Shown piece by piece: positions 44,562 to 55,290 of a stretch of DNA of 64,000 nucleotides. Numbering within the stretch: the stretch's first letter is position 1; each line of letters begins with the position of its first letter. The notes below the pieces were generated by a model. The model had not been told where the DNA came from. It saw only the letters and a list, made by a program, of their open reading frames with translations, and did not search any database. The position numbers and the translations under genes were made by a program. The DNA comes from Alphaproteobacteria bacterium (GTDB lineage: Bacteria > Pseudomonadota > Alphaproteobacteria > Reyranellales > Reyranellaceae): the NCBI GenBank assembly GCA_017308235.1, contig JAFKFL010000011.1, positions 310,001-374,000 of the forward strand, given 5' to 3'.

Positions 44562-44859
44562 CCCGTCTCGTGCTGTAGGGGCGGGCGGCGTTCGCATATG
44601 CGCTATTGTCGCTCGCCTACGATCAATAGTTCACATCGAGCCGCCGGTTCTAGTCGAGCGTCAGTCAGGTCTCAAATTCGAGTAATGGTCGCCGGGTTGA
44701 CGCTCGCTAGGGCCGCCGCCGCTACCTGCCACGCCCTCCTCGTTCTCCGCAGAAATACCAATGCATCCACGCCAGTGTCTGCCAATGGCTTTAGTCGAGG
44801 CAATTTCGACTGCAGCCCAGTTTAGGTAGAAGTCTGTGGCAAAAAATAGGAGGAAAGAG

Positions 44860-45990
44860 ATGAGGGACACGGTCAAGGAGCTGGTGCATCTTCCACGACT
44901 CGAAGAGGCAATGAATAGGGAAGGGGTTGACGCCGTAATCGCACGCGCGGGTCTCAACTTTACCTATCTGGCAGGCTTTCCCTATACCGGCACACTGGCG
45001 CGTCACGTCGACCTCGCCGACTCGCCGCGATCCTGCTGGGTGATCTGGCCGCGCAAGGGTGAGCCCCGCATCGTGACCAATGCCATCGCCCGCGATCTGC
45101 CGGCGCGCGACAGTTGGATCGAGAAGATCGATCTCTACGAGGGCTATGTCGAATCGCCGATCGATCGTGTCGCCAAGTCCCTGCAGGAAATGGGCCTGGC
45201 GCAATCAAAGGTCGCGATCGAATTCAACTACGTGAACGCTGCCGACATGACAGCGCTCAACGCCAGGCTACCGAGCATGAAGCTCATCGATTCGACGATG
45301 CTGATGGACCATGCGCGCGCGGTCAAAACACCGGGCGAGATCCGTCGCCTCAAGATCGGCGCCGACATTCTCGATGACGCCTTCACGCGCTGCTTTCCGC
45401 TGGCCAAGCCCGGCACGCGCGAACGCGATCTGCATGGTGCGCTGATGAATGACTGCTTGGCCAATGGCTCGGAGTTCACCCACGGTATTTTGAATTCCAT
45501 GCGTAACAAGGTGGCCTATGGCGGCGAGAGCGATTTCGCCTTCGAGGCGGGCGATGCGATCCGCACCGACTATGTCTGCTACGTGAAGTCCTATCCAGGC
45601 CACCAGTCACGTTGTGCGGTGGTCGGTCGCGCAACGGAGAAGCAAAAAGAAGAGTACAAGGTCGCGCTCGATGTGTACCTGTCGTCGTGTCATCATCTGA
45701 AGGCCGGCCGAACGGCGGGCGAGGTATACGATTTCGTCGTCAAGAAGTTCGCTAGCTACAAAATGGATTATCACCACATGATCGCTGGTCATTCGGTCGG
45801 CGCATGGTGGCACCAGCAGGAGCCAGTGATCTCGCGCAACAATCCGCGCGTCCTGGAAGACGGCATGGTGATTGCCATGGAGCCGCACATCGGTCACTGG
45901 CACGTACAGGACCTGTGGGTTGTGCGCGCGAACGGGCCGGAGCTGATCTCTGACAAGTTTAAGACGGACGATATATTCGATTGCGGCTGA
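44860..45990 (+). CDS. Creatinase/aminopeptidase-P-fold (M24) protein with incomplete metal site
   Basis: A 376-residue protein with a creatinase N-domain and a pita-bread C-domain (AGHSVGAWWH, MVIAMEPHIG). Of the five metal ligands of M24 peptidases, the first Asp (AIRTDYV), the His (AGHSVG) and one Glu (AMEPHIG) are visible. The second Asp position reads GHQSRC, and the last Glu position is Gln in HVQDLWVV. It is thus probably a non-peptidase member, such as creatinase or a related C-N hydrolase. ATG 44860 has AGGAGGAAAGAG upstream. 44562-44859 holds no recognisable gene. The dipeptide-type importer genes converge on it. Confidence 0.85.
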   Translation: MRDTVKELVHLPRLEEAMNREGVDAVIARAGLNFTYLAGFPYTGTLARHVDLADSPRSCWVIWPRKGEPRIVTNAIARDLPARDSWIEKIDLYEGYVESPIDRVAKSLQEMGLAQSKVAIEFNYVNAADMTALNARLPSMKLIDSTMLMDHARAVKTPGEIRRLKIGADILDDAFTRCFPLAKPGTRERDLHGALMNDCLANGSEFTHGILNSMRNKVAYGGESDFAFEAGDAIRTDYVCYVKSYPGHQSRCAVVGRATEKQKEEYKVALDVYLSSCHHLKAGRTAGEVYDFVVKKFASYKMDYHHMIAGHSVGAWWHQQEPVISRNNPRVLEDGMVIAMEPHIGHWHVQDLWVVRANGPELISDKFKTDDIFDCG

Positions 45991-46121
45991 CCGCCTTGAA
46001 CCTCTTGGGCAATCGGACGGCCGGGGCGTATTCCTCATCGATATCAACGTCGCGGCAAACTCTCGGCGCCGGTGACCAGCTTCGTGACGATCTCTCCAAC
46101 CTTAGCTTGCCGCTTCAACTG

Positions 46122-48169
<2,048 letters not shown>

Positions 48170-48173
<4 letters not shown>

Positions 48174-49048
48174 CGCCTGCGTGACCGTGGGTCGAGCCAA
48201 TCGCGGATGCCGTCGCCTAGAAAGTTGAACCCGAGAACGATGGTGAGAATCGCAAAGCCCGGAAAGGCGGCGACCCACCATTGTTCGATCAGTTCGCGCC
48301 CTTCCGAAACCATCGAACCCCACTCCGGCGTCGGAGGAATCACGCCGAGCCCTAGAAACGACAGCCCGGCGAAGGTGATGATTGCGTTCCCGACGTCGAG
48401 CGTCACGAGTATGATCAGCGGCCCGATCGAGTTCGGAATGATGTGCCGCAGCAGGATTCGTGCGGGACTGAGCCCTATCACGACGGCAGCCTCGACATAT
48501 TCCTGTGAGCGCTGAACCAGAACGAGGCTGCGCGCGAGGCGCGCAAATTTAGGCCACCATACCACCAGCATCGCAATAATCGTGTTCGTCGTGCCAATGC
48601 CGAGCGCCGCCGCAATGGCCATTGCAAGGATGATCGGCGGAAAGCACAGCACGAGATCGGTCGCACGCATAATCACCTCCTCCACTCGCCCTCGCGCGTA
48701 GGCCGCGATGCCACCGACAAGCGTACCGATGAATGCGCCCACGAGAACGACGACCATACCGGTGGTGAGCGAGATGCGCGTTCCGTAGATCAGCCGGGTA
48801 AAAACGTCACGGCCGAGCACATCGGTGCCCAGCCAATGGGTGGACGAGGGTGGGCGCAGGCGGGCGGTTACGTCTACCGTAGATGGCAGATAGGGCGACA
48901 GGAGCGGGGCAATGATCGCTACCACGATCCAAGCGATGATGATGAGCGCGCCAATGACAGGCAGGCTATAGCGGCGAAGCCCCCGCCGCAGCTTCGACTG
49001 GATGGGTGCAACAGAGCGGAGACCAAGCGGCGCATCAACGGCGCTCAT
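48170..49048 (-). CDS. Oligopeptide ABC importer permease (DppC-like)
   Basis: A 292-residue inner-membrane protein. An N-terminal helix is followed by HWLGTDVLGRDVFTRLIYGT (the DppC signature), and the cytoplasmic coupling loop is EYVEAAVVIGLSPARILLRH. Six membrane helices are apparent. Its start overlaps the stop of the DppB-like gene and its stop overlaps the start of the ATPase gene, so the operon is translationally coupled. Confidence 0.94.
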
Positions 49049-50055
49049 CGGACCACCCGCGGATCGAGCAGCGCGTAGCTGACGTCAATGACGAGATTGA
49101 TGATCAGGTAGACGACCGCGACAATCAGGGTGATGCCCATGATCGCTGGAAAGTCGAGGGAAACGGCGCTGCGGAAGGTGTAACGGCCAAGCCCGGGCCA
49201 GGAGAAGATCGTCTCGGTGAGCACCGCACCGGTTAGCAGGTTCGCATAGGCAAGGCCCCCCAAGGTGACGATCGGAATGAGTGCGTTTGGCAAGATGTGA
49301 CCGATCACGATGCGTCGCGAGCGGAGGCCTTTGGCGCGCGCAACCCGCACATAGTCCTGCTGCATGCACTCGAGCATGCTCGCCCGCGTGGTTCGCGTGA
49401 TGAGGCCGAGCGTCGCCGCCGCAAGCACGATCGAGGGAAGAACCAGGTGAGCGGCTGCGTCGCGAAATGTCGCCCAATCGCCGGCGAGCGCACTGTCGAG
49501 CAGATAGAGGCCGGTGACGGACGGCGGCGGCAATCCAATCGAATCAATCCGCCCAGGGCCCGGAGCGATTTGCAGACCACCGTAAAACACGGCCAGCAGA
49601 ATGAAGGCGAGCCAGAATGTCGGCGACGATACTCCGATCAACGAGATCAGCCGTGCCAAATGATCGATCCAGCTGTCGCGACGAACGGCCGCCATGATGC
49701 CGAGCGGAATTCCGACAATGAGGGACAACGCGAATGAAACGCTGGCGAGCTCCAAAGTGGCGGGTGCGAAGTCGCGGACATCCTGCAACACCGGACGCTG
49801 CGATGCGATCGAGATGCCGAGGTCGCCGTGCGAGAGCTGCTGCAGAAAAATAAGGTAACGCTGCCACAGCGGCAGGTCGAGGCCCCATTTGGCCCGCCAT
49901 TCGGCGACGAACTCCTTGTTCGAAGCGGCAAGGTCGCCCAACTGCGCAAGCACCGGATCGCCGGGCACCATATTGGCAAGCAGAAAGATGACAAGCGTTG
50001 CAAGCAACGCCATCACGAATAAAAGGACCAGACGCGACAGAATGTATTGCGGCAC
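49045..50055 (-). CDS. Oligopeptide ABC importer permease (DppB-like)
   Basis: A 336-residue inner-membrane protein with the DppB opening YILSRLVLLFVMALLATLVI and NMVPGDPVLAQLG. The coupling motif is DYVRVARAKGLRSRRIVIGH (EAA-type loop), and ETIFSWPGLGRY lies near the end. It pairs with the DppC-like permease. An 80-bp gap separates it from the binding-protein gene upstream. Confidence 0.94.
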   Translation of the reverse strand: MPQYILSRLVLLFVMALLATLVIFLLANMVPGDPVLAQLGDLAASNKEFVAEWRAKWGLDLPLWQRYLIFLQQLSHGDLGISIASQRPVLQDVRDFAPATLELASVSFALSLIVGIPLGIMAAVRRDSWIDHLARLISLIGVSSPTFWLAFILLAVFYGGLQIAPGPGRIDSIGLPPPSVTGLYLLDSALAGDWATFRDAAAHLVLPSIVLAAATLGLITRTTRASMLECMQQDYVRVARAKGLRSRRIVIGHILPNALIPIVTLGGLAYANLLTGAVLTETIFSWPGLGRYTFRSAVSLDFPAIMGITLIVAVVYLIINLVIDVSYALLDPRVVR

Positions 50056-50135
50056 GTCCTGTCTACCCCGACATCACCGCACCGCGGGCGCTGGACGCGC
50101 CCGCGCACGCGAAGGAACGCCGAACGGTGTCGTAT

Positions 50136-51761
50136 TCACGATGCCGACGGCGTTACGTCATGGAGGTCGAGCATCCATCCAGCCGCAGTGAGCGGGAAGT
50201 CTTTGACGGTGTTGCGTACCGCAATCTGGTAAACCGGCTGGAACAGGACGAAGTGATTAGCCTGGTCGACCGCTTGCTTCTGCCACTCAACCCAGAGCTC
50301 GGCTTGCTTCTTCGGATCGGCCTCGGTCGCCGCCTGGGAGACAAGCTTCACGATGTCTTCGGGCGTCGTCCAGTGCACGCGCTTCGCAACGCGCTGGACA
50401 ACGGCGGCGGCCCAAAGCTGATTTTCGACTGCCGGTGGATTCCAGAAAGTCAGCACACCTCCCTTGGACTTACCGGTCGTGTATTCGGTTCGCAGATTGA
50501 CCTGATCGAGTGGACGAAGATTGACCTTAATGCCAACGCGTGCGAGGTCCGACTGAATCTTGAGGCCAAGATCCTGATAAGTAACGCCCTGCACGGCGGC
50601 ATTCCCGTATGAGATTTCGAATTCGAAGCCGTCCTTAAATCCAGCCTTGGCAAGCAGGTCTTTTGCCCTGGCCAGGTCTTGCTTGAACCCGATCTGGCGC
50701 GCGATTTCTTCGGTTGAGCCGCTCACACCGATCGGCAGAAAGTGCGCGGGCCGAAGTGCGGCGCCGCCGAGCATCGATTTAATGATGCCGTCATAATCGA
50801 TCGCATAGCCTATGGCTTGCCGAGCTTCCTTGACAGCGAGCGCCTTATTGAATTCGGGCTCCTGGGTCAGCGCCATGTAGACGAAATCCAGACTTGCTAG
50901 CGGCGCGAGACGGACGTTCGCGTCGCCCTTCAACGATGCGATCTGCTCCGGGATGAGATTGAACGCCGCATCGATATCGCCGCGGCGGACGGCGAGAAGC
51001 TGTGCGGCGCCATCCGAGATATGGCGGATCACGATGCGCTCAAACGGCGGCTTGCCACCCCAATAATGCTCGTTGCGGACAAGCTGGATCTGCTGATTCC
51101 GCTCCCAAGCAGCGATCCGGTAGGCACCGGTACCGCACGAATTGGTGTTGATCCATTGCGCCGCCTTGTCGGCCGTCTTGGCATCCTTCGCCGCGCTGGC
51201 GCCGTTTGCTTCAGCAACCTTTCGCTCCAGCACGACGAATTCGGGTGCCGCGATGATTGTGAGCAGCGGCTCGGCCGGCTGCTTGAGGATGATGTCGATA
51301 GTCGACTTGTCGACGATCTCAACACGATCAACGTTCGCGATGTACTGTGAAGGCTGGTCGCCTAGATTGATGATACGATCGAACGACCATTTCACGTCCT
51401 CGACCGTCATCGGGTTGCCGGTCGAGAACTTGACGCCCTCACGTAACGTGAAACGCCAGCCCTTGCCATCCGGCGTGCGCGCCCACTTGGTGGCGAGCGA
51501 GGGCGAGAGATTGATGTAGTCGCCCGGTTTCATGGTGACCAGCGAATCGTATGCGGCGGACACCGTCATCGGCGAGGTGTATTGCGCAAGCCGCGCCGGA
51601 TCGAGGGTAATCGTGTCGCTGATATCGATGCCGAGAACGAGTGTGTTCTTCCTCGCCTGAGCGAAAACACGACTGGGAAGGTTTGCCGCGAGCGCCCCAC
51701 CTGTAACGCCAAGCAACTGCAAAAGCCGGCGCCGATCGATCCAACCAAGCCTGTCCGCCAT
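50136..51761 (-). CDS. Oligopeptide-type ABC importer solute-binding protein (SBP family 5)
   Basis: A 541-residue exported protein. The signal region DRRRLLQLLGVTGGALAANL has a near twin-arginine motif (RRR then a long hydrophobic core), ending SRVFAQA. The mature part has LREGVKFSTGNPMTVEDVKW, the family 5 signature. ATG 51761 follows GGGAGGGAGAAA. It is the first gene of the operon SBP-DppB-DppC-DppDF. The M24 protein gene at the other end suggests a peptide- or creatine-like substrate, but that is inference. Confidence 0.93.
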   Translation of the reverse strand: MADRLGWIDRRRLLQLLGVTGGALAANLPSRVFAQARKNTLVLGIDISDTITLDPARLAQYTSPMTVSAAYDSLVTMKPGDYINLSPSLATKWARTPDGKGWRFTLREGVKFSTGNPMTVEDVKWSFDRIINLGDQPSQYIANVDRVEIVDKSTIDIILKQPAEPLLTIIAAPEFVVLERKVAEANGASAAKDAKTADKAAQWINTNSCGTGAYRIAAWERNQQIQLVRNEHYWGGKPPFERIVIRHISDGAAQLLAVRRGDIDAAFNLIPEQIASLKGDANVRLAPLASLDFVYMALTQEPEFNKALAVKEARQAIGYAIDYDGIIKSMLGGAALRPAHFLPIGVSGSTEEIARQIGFKQDLARAKDLLAKAGFKDGFEFEISYGNAAVQGVTYQDLGLKIQSDLARVGIKVNLRPLDQVNLRTEYTTGKSKGGVLTFWNPPAVENQLWAAAVVQRVAKRVHWTTPEDIVKLVSQAATEADPKKQAELWVEWQKQAVDQANHFVLFQPVYQIAVRNTVKDFPLTAAGWMLDLHDVTPSAS

Positions 51762-52281
51762 TTTCTCCCTCCCGTGCCAAACGCTTGTTATTCCTGCGAG
51801 AGTAAACCGGATTGTGCGCCAAACGCTACCCAATGTGTCGCGAGCATAATCGTTGGGCCAGCCATCGCCGCTCTGCTCCGATTGTGCAAAGCTAACGTCA
51901 CGGTCTGCATATTAGTCAGCTTACCTTAGGCCATCTCGAGGCGCGCCTCGCCCACCACAGGTCCGCTGCCTGCCTTCCAAGAAGGCTTGCAAGAACTCTG
52001 GAGGCTTGCGTTTGCCATTTGCACAGTGACCTGGCGGAGATCCCACTCTTGGCCGCTGCGGCCTCGGCCGACAGCCCGATCGCCGTCGCCTAGATGATCC
52101 TGGCGCAGCAGTCGCGACCGCACGATGAGGGTCGACTCACCGGCTTTTCTCTGCGTTCGCCCTGGCCTGTGAGCAAAGGCCGACTAGTGGCTGTTTTCTG
52201 GTCTCGCGACGGCTTAGAACGTTCGCGCTGAGGTCTCAATAAGCACGCTGTTTCAATGATTTGCCCCTTAGTCGGCGCTGT
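51762..52281. other. Right end of the island: 520 bp with one decayed HTH-like trace
   Basis: No intact gene. On the minus strand, 51916 to about 52095, a frame reads AIGLSAEAAAAKSGISARSL, then CKWQTQASR, which looks like the helix-turn-helix of a transposase or terminase small subunit. It has no start codon in frame. The rest, up to the att repeat at 52282, shows nothing recognisable. This is a likely scar at the island boundary. Confidence 0.45.
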
Positions 52282-52336
52282 CTCAAAATCAGGTTTCCTC
52301 ACGGAAGTGTTGGTTCGAGTCCGACCGGGGGCACCA
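52282..52336 (+). repeat. Right attachment repeat (attR), 55 bp
   Basis: Identical at all 55 positions to the tRNA-Leu 3' end at 6616-6670, from the anticodon loop to CCA. The sequence to the left (GTCGGCGCTGT) does not restore the tRNA 5' half, so this is not a tRNA gene. It marks the right end of the island. Confidence 0.92.
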
Positions 52337-52337
52337 T

Positions 52338-52369
52338 ATCCATAACGCACGCGGGCCAGCGTTTTGGAT
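52338..52369. terminator. Original tRNA-Leu terminator hairpin, now also behind the amidase operon
   Basis: ATCCATAACGC at 52338-52348 pairs with GCGTTTTGGAT at 52359-52369 with one mismatch. It follows the att repeat at the distance expected for the tRNA terminator (2 nt after CCA) and ends 6 bp before the stop codon of the convergent isochorismatase-type gene. It can therefore end transcription of that operon too. Confidence 0.55.
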
Positions 52370-52374
52370 CGATC

Positions 52375-53019
52375 TCATTCCGTTCTGTGCCAGCACTGGA
52401 TGATCTCGGATTTGGGGAGAACGTCTCCGAACAGAAAGCCCAAGGTCTGCAGAGTCGCGTCGTGAAGGCTGGGCGTGTGCGAGGCGACACAATCGGAGGC
52501 GATGGCGATATAGAAGCCAAGCGAAGCGGCATCCCGCGCGCTCGTATCGACGCAAACGTTGGTCTGCACCCCGCAAAACACGACTGTGCGAATGCCACGC
52601 GCGCGGAGTTCCCGATCGAGGCCGGTGCCCATGAAGGCGCTGAAGCAGGTCTTGTCGAACACGGGCTCGTCAGGCGCAGGCGCCACTTCGTAGAAGTCGG
52701 CCCCCCAGGTGCCGGCGCAGGCGAACATCTTGCCGCCGCGCGTCAGTGCTTTGGCGCGCATGCCGGGGGTGACCTTATCCCAGCTGTAGTCAGCCCTGAT
52801 CCAAAACACCGAAACCCCGGCCTTGCGCGCTTCGGCCACAAGGTCGTTGATCGGGCCAACGACCGCCCGGCAGGGTGCGGCGCTCAGCCCGGCGCCCAAC
52901 TCAAGAAAACCACCGGGCGCGCAGAAGTCGTTTTGCATATCGACGACCAGCACGGCGGTATGGCGCGGATCAAGCCTTGCCGCTGGCGTCGCCAGGGTCG
53001 AGTCGTTGATCACGATCAC
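52375..53019 (-). CDS. Isochorismatase-family cysteine amidohydrolase
   Basis: A 214-residue protein with the full triad of cysteine hydrolases of this family: Asp27 (VVDMQNDF), Lys123 (DKTCFSAF) and Cys156 (TNVCVDTSARDA). The cis-peptide region GVQTN is also present. Relatives are nicotinamidase, ureidoacrylate hydrolase RutB, maleamate amidohydrolase NicF and N-carbamoyl amidases. Its start overlaps the stop of the LigA-like gene (ATGA), making it the last gene of the MBL-LigB-LigA-amidase operon. Next to a ring-cleavage dioxygenase, an amidase of this type would remove ammonia from a ring-opened nitrogen compound. That role is inferred. Confidence 0.92.
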   Translation of the reverse strand: MIVINDSTLATPAARLDPRHTAVLVVDMQNDFCAPGGFLELGAGLSAAPCRAVVGPINDLVAEARKAGVSVFWIRADYSWDKVTPGMRAKALTRGGKMFACAGTWGADFYEVAPAPDEPVFDKTCFSAFMGTGLDRELRARGIRTVVFCGVQTNVCVDTSARDAASLGFYIAIASDCVASHTPSLHDATLQTLGFLFGDVLPKSEIIQCWHRTE

Positions 53020-53333
53020 TCTCCCTGTCTTTTGCCGGTCAACGAAGCGACCAGATTGTTGACCGCCAGGATTGCGCCGCCGCCGGCGTCATTGCCCCAA
53101 ATCAGGCGGGAAAGCTGGCCGCCGAGATAGGGGTGCATGCCCATATCGTACAGCGCCTTGAAATCACGCTTCTCGATGGCCAGTCGCTCGGCGCCTTGCA
53201 GCGGGTAGCGATCGAGTACGCCCGCCTCGTCACGCGCGAAGGCTTCGCGCAAGTCGGGATCCCATTTGAGGTCCTGCACCAGGTCATGGACGGCAAGGCT
53301 CGGATCGTAGGACTTAAGTCGACTGGTCGTCAT
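53016..53333 (-). CDS. Extradiol dioxygenase small subunit (LigA-like)
   Basis: A 105-residue helical protein of the LigA superfamily, the alpha subunit of protocatechuate 4,5-dioxygenase. It contains LKWDPDLREAFARDEAGVLD, LTEEER-like LQGAERLAIE and DMGMHPYLGGQL. In LigAB this subunit caps the active site of the beta subunit. It overlaps the LigB-like gene by ATGA, as is usual for the pair. Confidence 0.88.
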   Translation of the reverse strand: MTTSRLKSYDPSLAVHDLVQDLKWDPDLREAFARDEAGVLDRYPLQGAERLAIEKRDFKALYDMGMHPYLGGQLSRLIWGNDAGGGAILAVNNLVASLTGKRQGE

Positions 53334-54214
53334 GCTGGCACCTGTTCGCGCGGTTGTGCGGTCTGCGGTTCGAGGTCCCAGATCACTGCACCGAAGCCGC
53401 AGCGAAAATCTCGATGGATTGCGTAGCCGAAGCTGCGTCCCTTGCAGGGGCCGGTTGCGCCCATGATCACCACCCAGGAGAACAGCTCGACCGTGCCACC
53501 GGATCCGGACGCCTCCATGCGCTCGAAGGTCAGTTCCTTCAGGACGCGGTCATGGTCGCCGGATGCCGCCAGATCGAGGAACCACCGGTCGAACGCTTCA
53601 TCGATAACGTAGTAGCGCGATCCGCCAGGCTCATGGCTGAGGCCACCGGAGCCGATCAAGGCAACACGCATATCAGGCGCGAGATCGATTTCGATGATGT
53701 CCGCAAGGGCTTGGCCGACCTCGTAGCAGCGTTGCTGCTCGGGGATCGGTGGGACAATGCAATTCTGCAGCACCGGCACCAGCGGGATGCCGAGACTGTC
53801 GAGATTGCCCATCGTCACCGGCACGGAGATGTTGTCGTCGAACTTGAGGGCGCCGGGTTCGGCGAACAAGCGAATACCGCGGCGGATCATGCCGCGAAAT
53901 AAAGTGGCGGCGACGTTGCGGTCGCCTTTGATCGCGTAGTCGCGGCAGCCGATCCAGGGTTTGAACCATTCATGGGGGCCGCGATGCTCATCCGCCATCC
54001 CGATCAGGAAGTCCGGATAGCCGCGGATACGGCTGTTCGCCAGATGATCGTTGGCAAAGACGATGATCACGTCCGGGCGCGCGGCCTTGATCTCGGCGTG
54101 CAGTGCCTCGAAGCTATTGTGCACGATCGCCTGCACGTCGGGTGGGGCACGGTCGTAGAGACCGACCATGGCGGGCAAGTGGGGAATGCCAGCTGCGAAT
54201 ACGATTTCACCCAT
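53330..54214 (-). CDS. Extradiol ring-cleavage dioxygenase catalytic subunit (LigB-like)
   Basis: A 294-residue protein of the class III extradiol family. Iron ligands by comparison with LigB are His12 (GIPHLPAM), His57 (FANDHLANS) and a late Glu in GGTVELFSW. The catalytic His is in GSGGLSHEPGG. LigAB-type enzymes open catechol-like rings of protocatechuate, gallate and aminophenol or pyridinediol compounds next to the hydroxyls, using O2. The neighbouring amidase gene suggests that a nitrogen-containing ring is opened here. It is preceded by the MBL gene 33 bp upstream in the same operon. Confidence 0.93.
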   Translation of the reverse strand: MGEIVFAAGIPHLPAMVGLYDRAPPDVQAIVHNSFEALHAEIKAARPDVIIVFANDHLANSRIRGYPDFLIGMADEHRGPHEWFKPWIGCRDYAIKGDRNVAATLFRGMIRRGIRLFAEPGALKFDDNISVPVTMGNLDSLGIPLVPVLQNCIVPPIPEQQRCYEVGQALADIIEIDLAPDMRVALIGSGGLSHEPGGSRYYVIDEAFDRWFLDLAASGDHDRVLKELTFERMEASGSGGTVELFSWVVIMGATGPCKGRSFGYAIHRDFRCGFGAVIWDLEPQTAQPREQVPA

Positions 54215-54247
54215 GATGGCTCTCCGCTTCTCTCGTCCGTCGGCGAG

Positions 54248-55132
54248 TTAGTCCGCTAACGCACAGCGGCCGGCAATGCGCGACGTGTCACCCGTGGCAA
54301 GGTGGATCTCGGCCACTGGATGTGCGCCCGTCGTCCAGCTCGGATGGCGCGAATAAATCTGCATGTCGTGACCTGGAACCACCCGCTGCAGCCTATGTTC
54401 GCCGACCAGTGCTCGAACGCGCTCATAGGTCTTCATCAGGTTCCAGGGATTGCCTTGCGTGTAGCCCGGCGGCCACATGCGTTCGAGGTTGGCATACCAA
54501 TAGACACAGTCGCCCGCGATCACATGCGGTCCTACGGCCGTCTCCACCTCGACCCATTGCGATCCGAACGTATGGCTTTCGGCGGCAAGGCGGCAATGGA
54601 TGCCGGCGCTGACTTCCGCATCGCCATCAATGAAGTCGACGCGGCCGTCGGCAACGGCTTGCTCGAAAAGTTGGAACTGCTCCAGGTCCATCGACGACAA
54701 CGCCCAAAGGGATTTGCCTAGCGAAGGATCGGCGATTGCGGCGATCGCTTCTTTCCAGAAATCGTATTCGCGACGCTGGCAGACGATCCGTGCCTTCGGA
54801 AATGCCCTGAAATTCCCGGCATGATCGAAGTGCAGATGGGTCAACACCACAAGGTCGACGTCTTCCGGACGAAAGCCGGCCTTGGCCAGAGTGGCGCGTG
54901 GCATCTCCAGGTTCTCGAACGGGCGCCCGGTCATCGACACGCCGCTTTCGAAGCCGGTGTCGACCATCACGAGGCGCCGCTGCTCCATGGAGGGGCCGGT
55001 CGCAATCAAGGTGTAGTTCATCGCCACTTCGACCAGACCCTTGTTGCTGCAAACCGGGCAACCGCCGAAGAAATCGGCAGGAACGTGCCCGCGCGAGAAG
55101 CAAAAGCTCCAGATTGAATGATCGCGGCTCAC
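54248..55132 (-). CDS. Metallo-beta-lactamase-fold hydrolase (N-acyl homoserine lactonase-like)
   Basis: A 294-residue MBL-fold protein with a complete dimetal site: His99, His101, Asp103 and His104 in LTHLHFDHAG, a further His in AAESHTFGSQ, Asp in VIAGDCVYW and His in VVPGHDMQ. The order and spacing fit the lactonase branch that includes AiiA/AttM quorum-quenching enzymes and 4-pyridoxolactonase. Its place at the head of a ring-cleavage operon makes hydrolysis of a pathway lactone more likely than quorum quenching. Three dyad-rich elements lie directly upstream. Confidence 0.88.
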   Translation of the reverse strand: MSRDHSIWSFCFSRGHVPADFFGGCPVCSNKGLVEVAMNYTLIATGPSMEQRRLVMVDTGFESGVSMTGRPFENLEMPRATLAKAGFRPEDVDLVVLTHLHFDHAGNFRAFPKARIVCQRREYDFWKEAIAAIADPSLGKSLWALSSMDLEQFQLFEQAVADGRVDFIDGDAEVSAGIHCRLAAESHTFGSQWVEVETAVGPHVIAGDCVYWYANLERMWPPGYTQGNPWNLMKTYERVRALVGEHRLQRVVPGHDMQIYSRHPSWTTGAHPVAEIHLATGDTSRIAGRCALAD

Positions 55133-55173
55133 CGTTTGATCCTCTGATGGCGATGTGAAAACGACAAATGGTC

Positions 55174-55209
55174 GTTGTGAATCGCAACGGGTTCATTGTG
55201 TTTCACAAT
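55174..55209. promoter_or_regulatory. Two MarR-type operators in the divergent promoter of the LigAB and importer operons
   Basis: ATTGTG-TTT-CACAAT at 55195-55209 is a perfect dyad. GTTGTG-AAT-CGCAAC at 55174-55188 is the same type with one mismatch. Their centres (55202 and 55181) are 21 bp apart, two helical turns. A half-site (GATGTGAAA) lies further left at 55152-55160. The perfect site, read on the other strand, is ATTGTGAAACACAAT, and it matches 14 of 15 bases of the site at 60200-60214. They sit between the starts of the MBL gene (55132) and the binding-protein gene (55291). MarR proteins bind such dyads. Confidence 0.75.
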
Positions 55210-55290
55210 AATGAAGTCTTGGCGATTGACAATGTTTTCATGGCAGCCGTAGCATTCCTGGCATCAAGGGATACGGGGATCGGGGTAGGC

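Noticed and set aside
52282..52336. Second tRNA-Leu gene
   Set aside because: Only the 3' part is present; the acceptor 5' strand, D arm and 5' half of the anticodon stem are missing.
52090..52350. Minus-strand frame over the right att repeat
   Set aside because: It translates the duplicated tRNA 3' end and its flanks, not a gene.
54248..55132. Quorum-quenching acyl-homoserine lactonase
   Set aside because: The fold and metal ligands fit, but the gene heads a ring-cleavage operon with pathway-type regulation, so a catabolic lactonase is the better reading.
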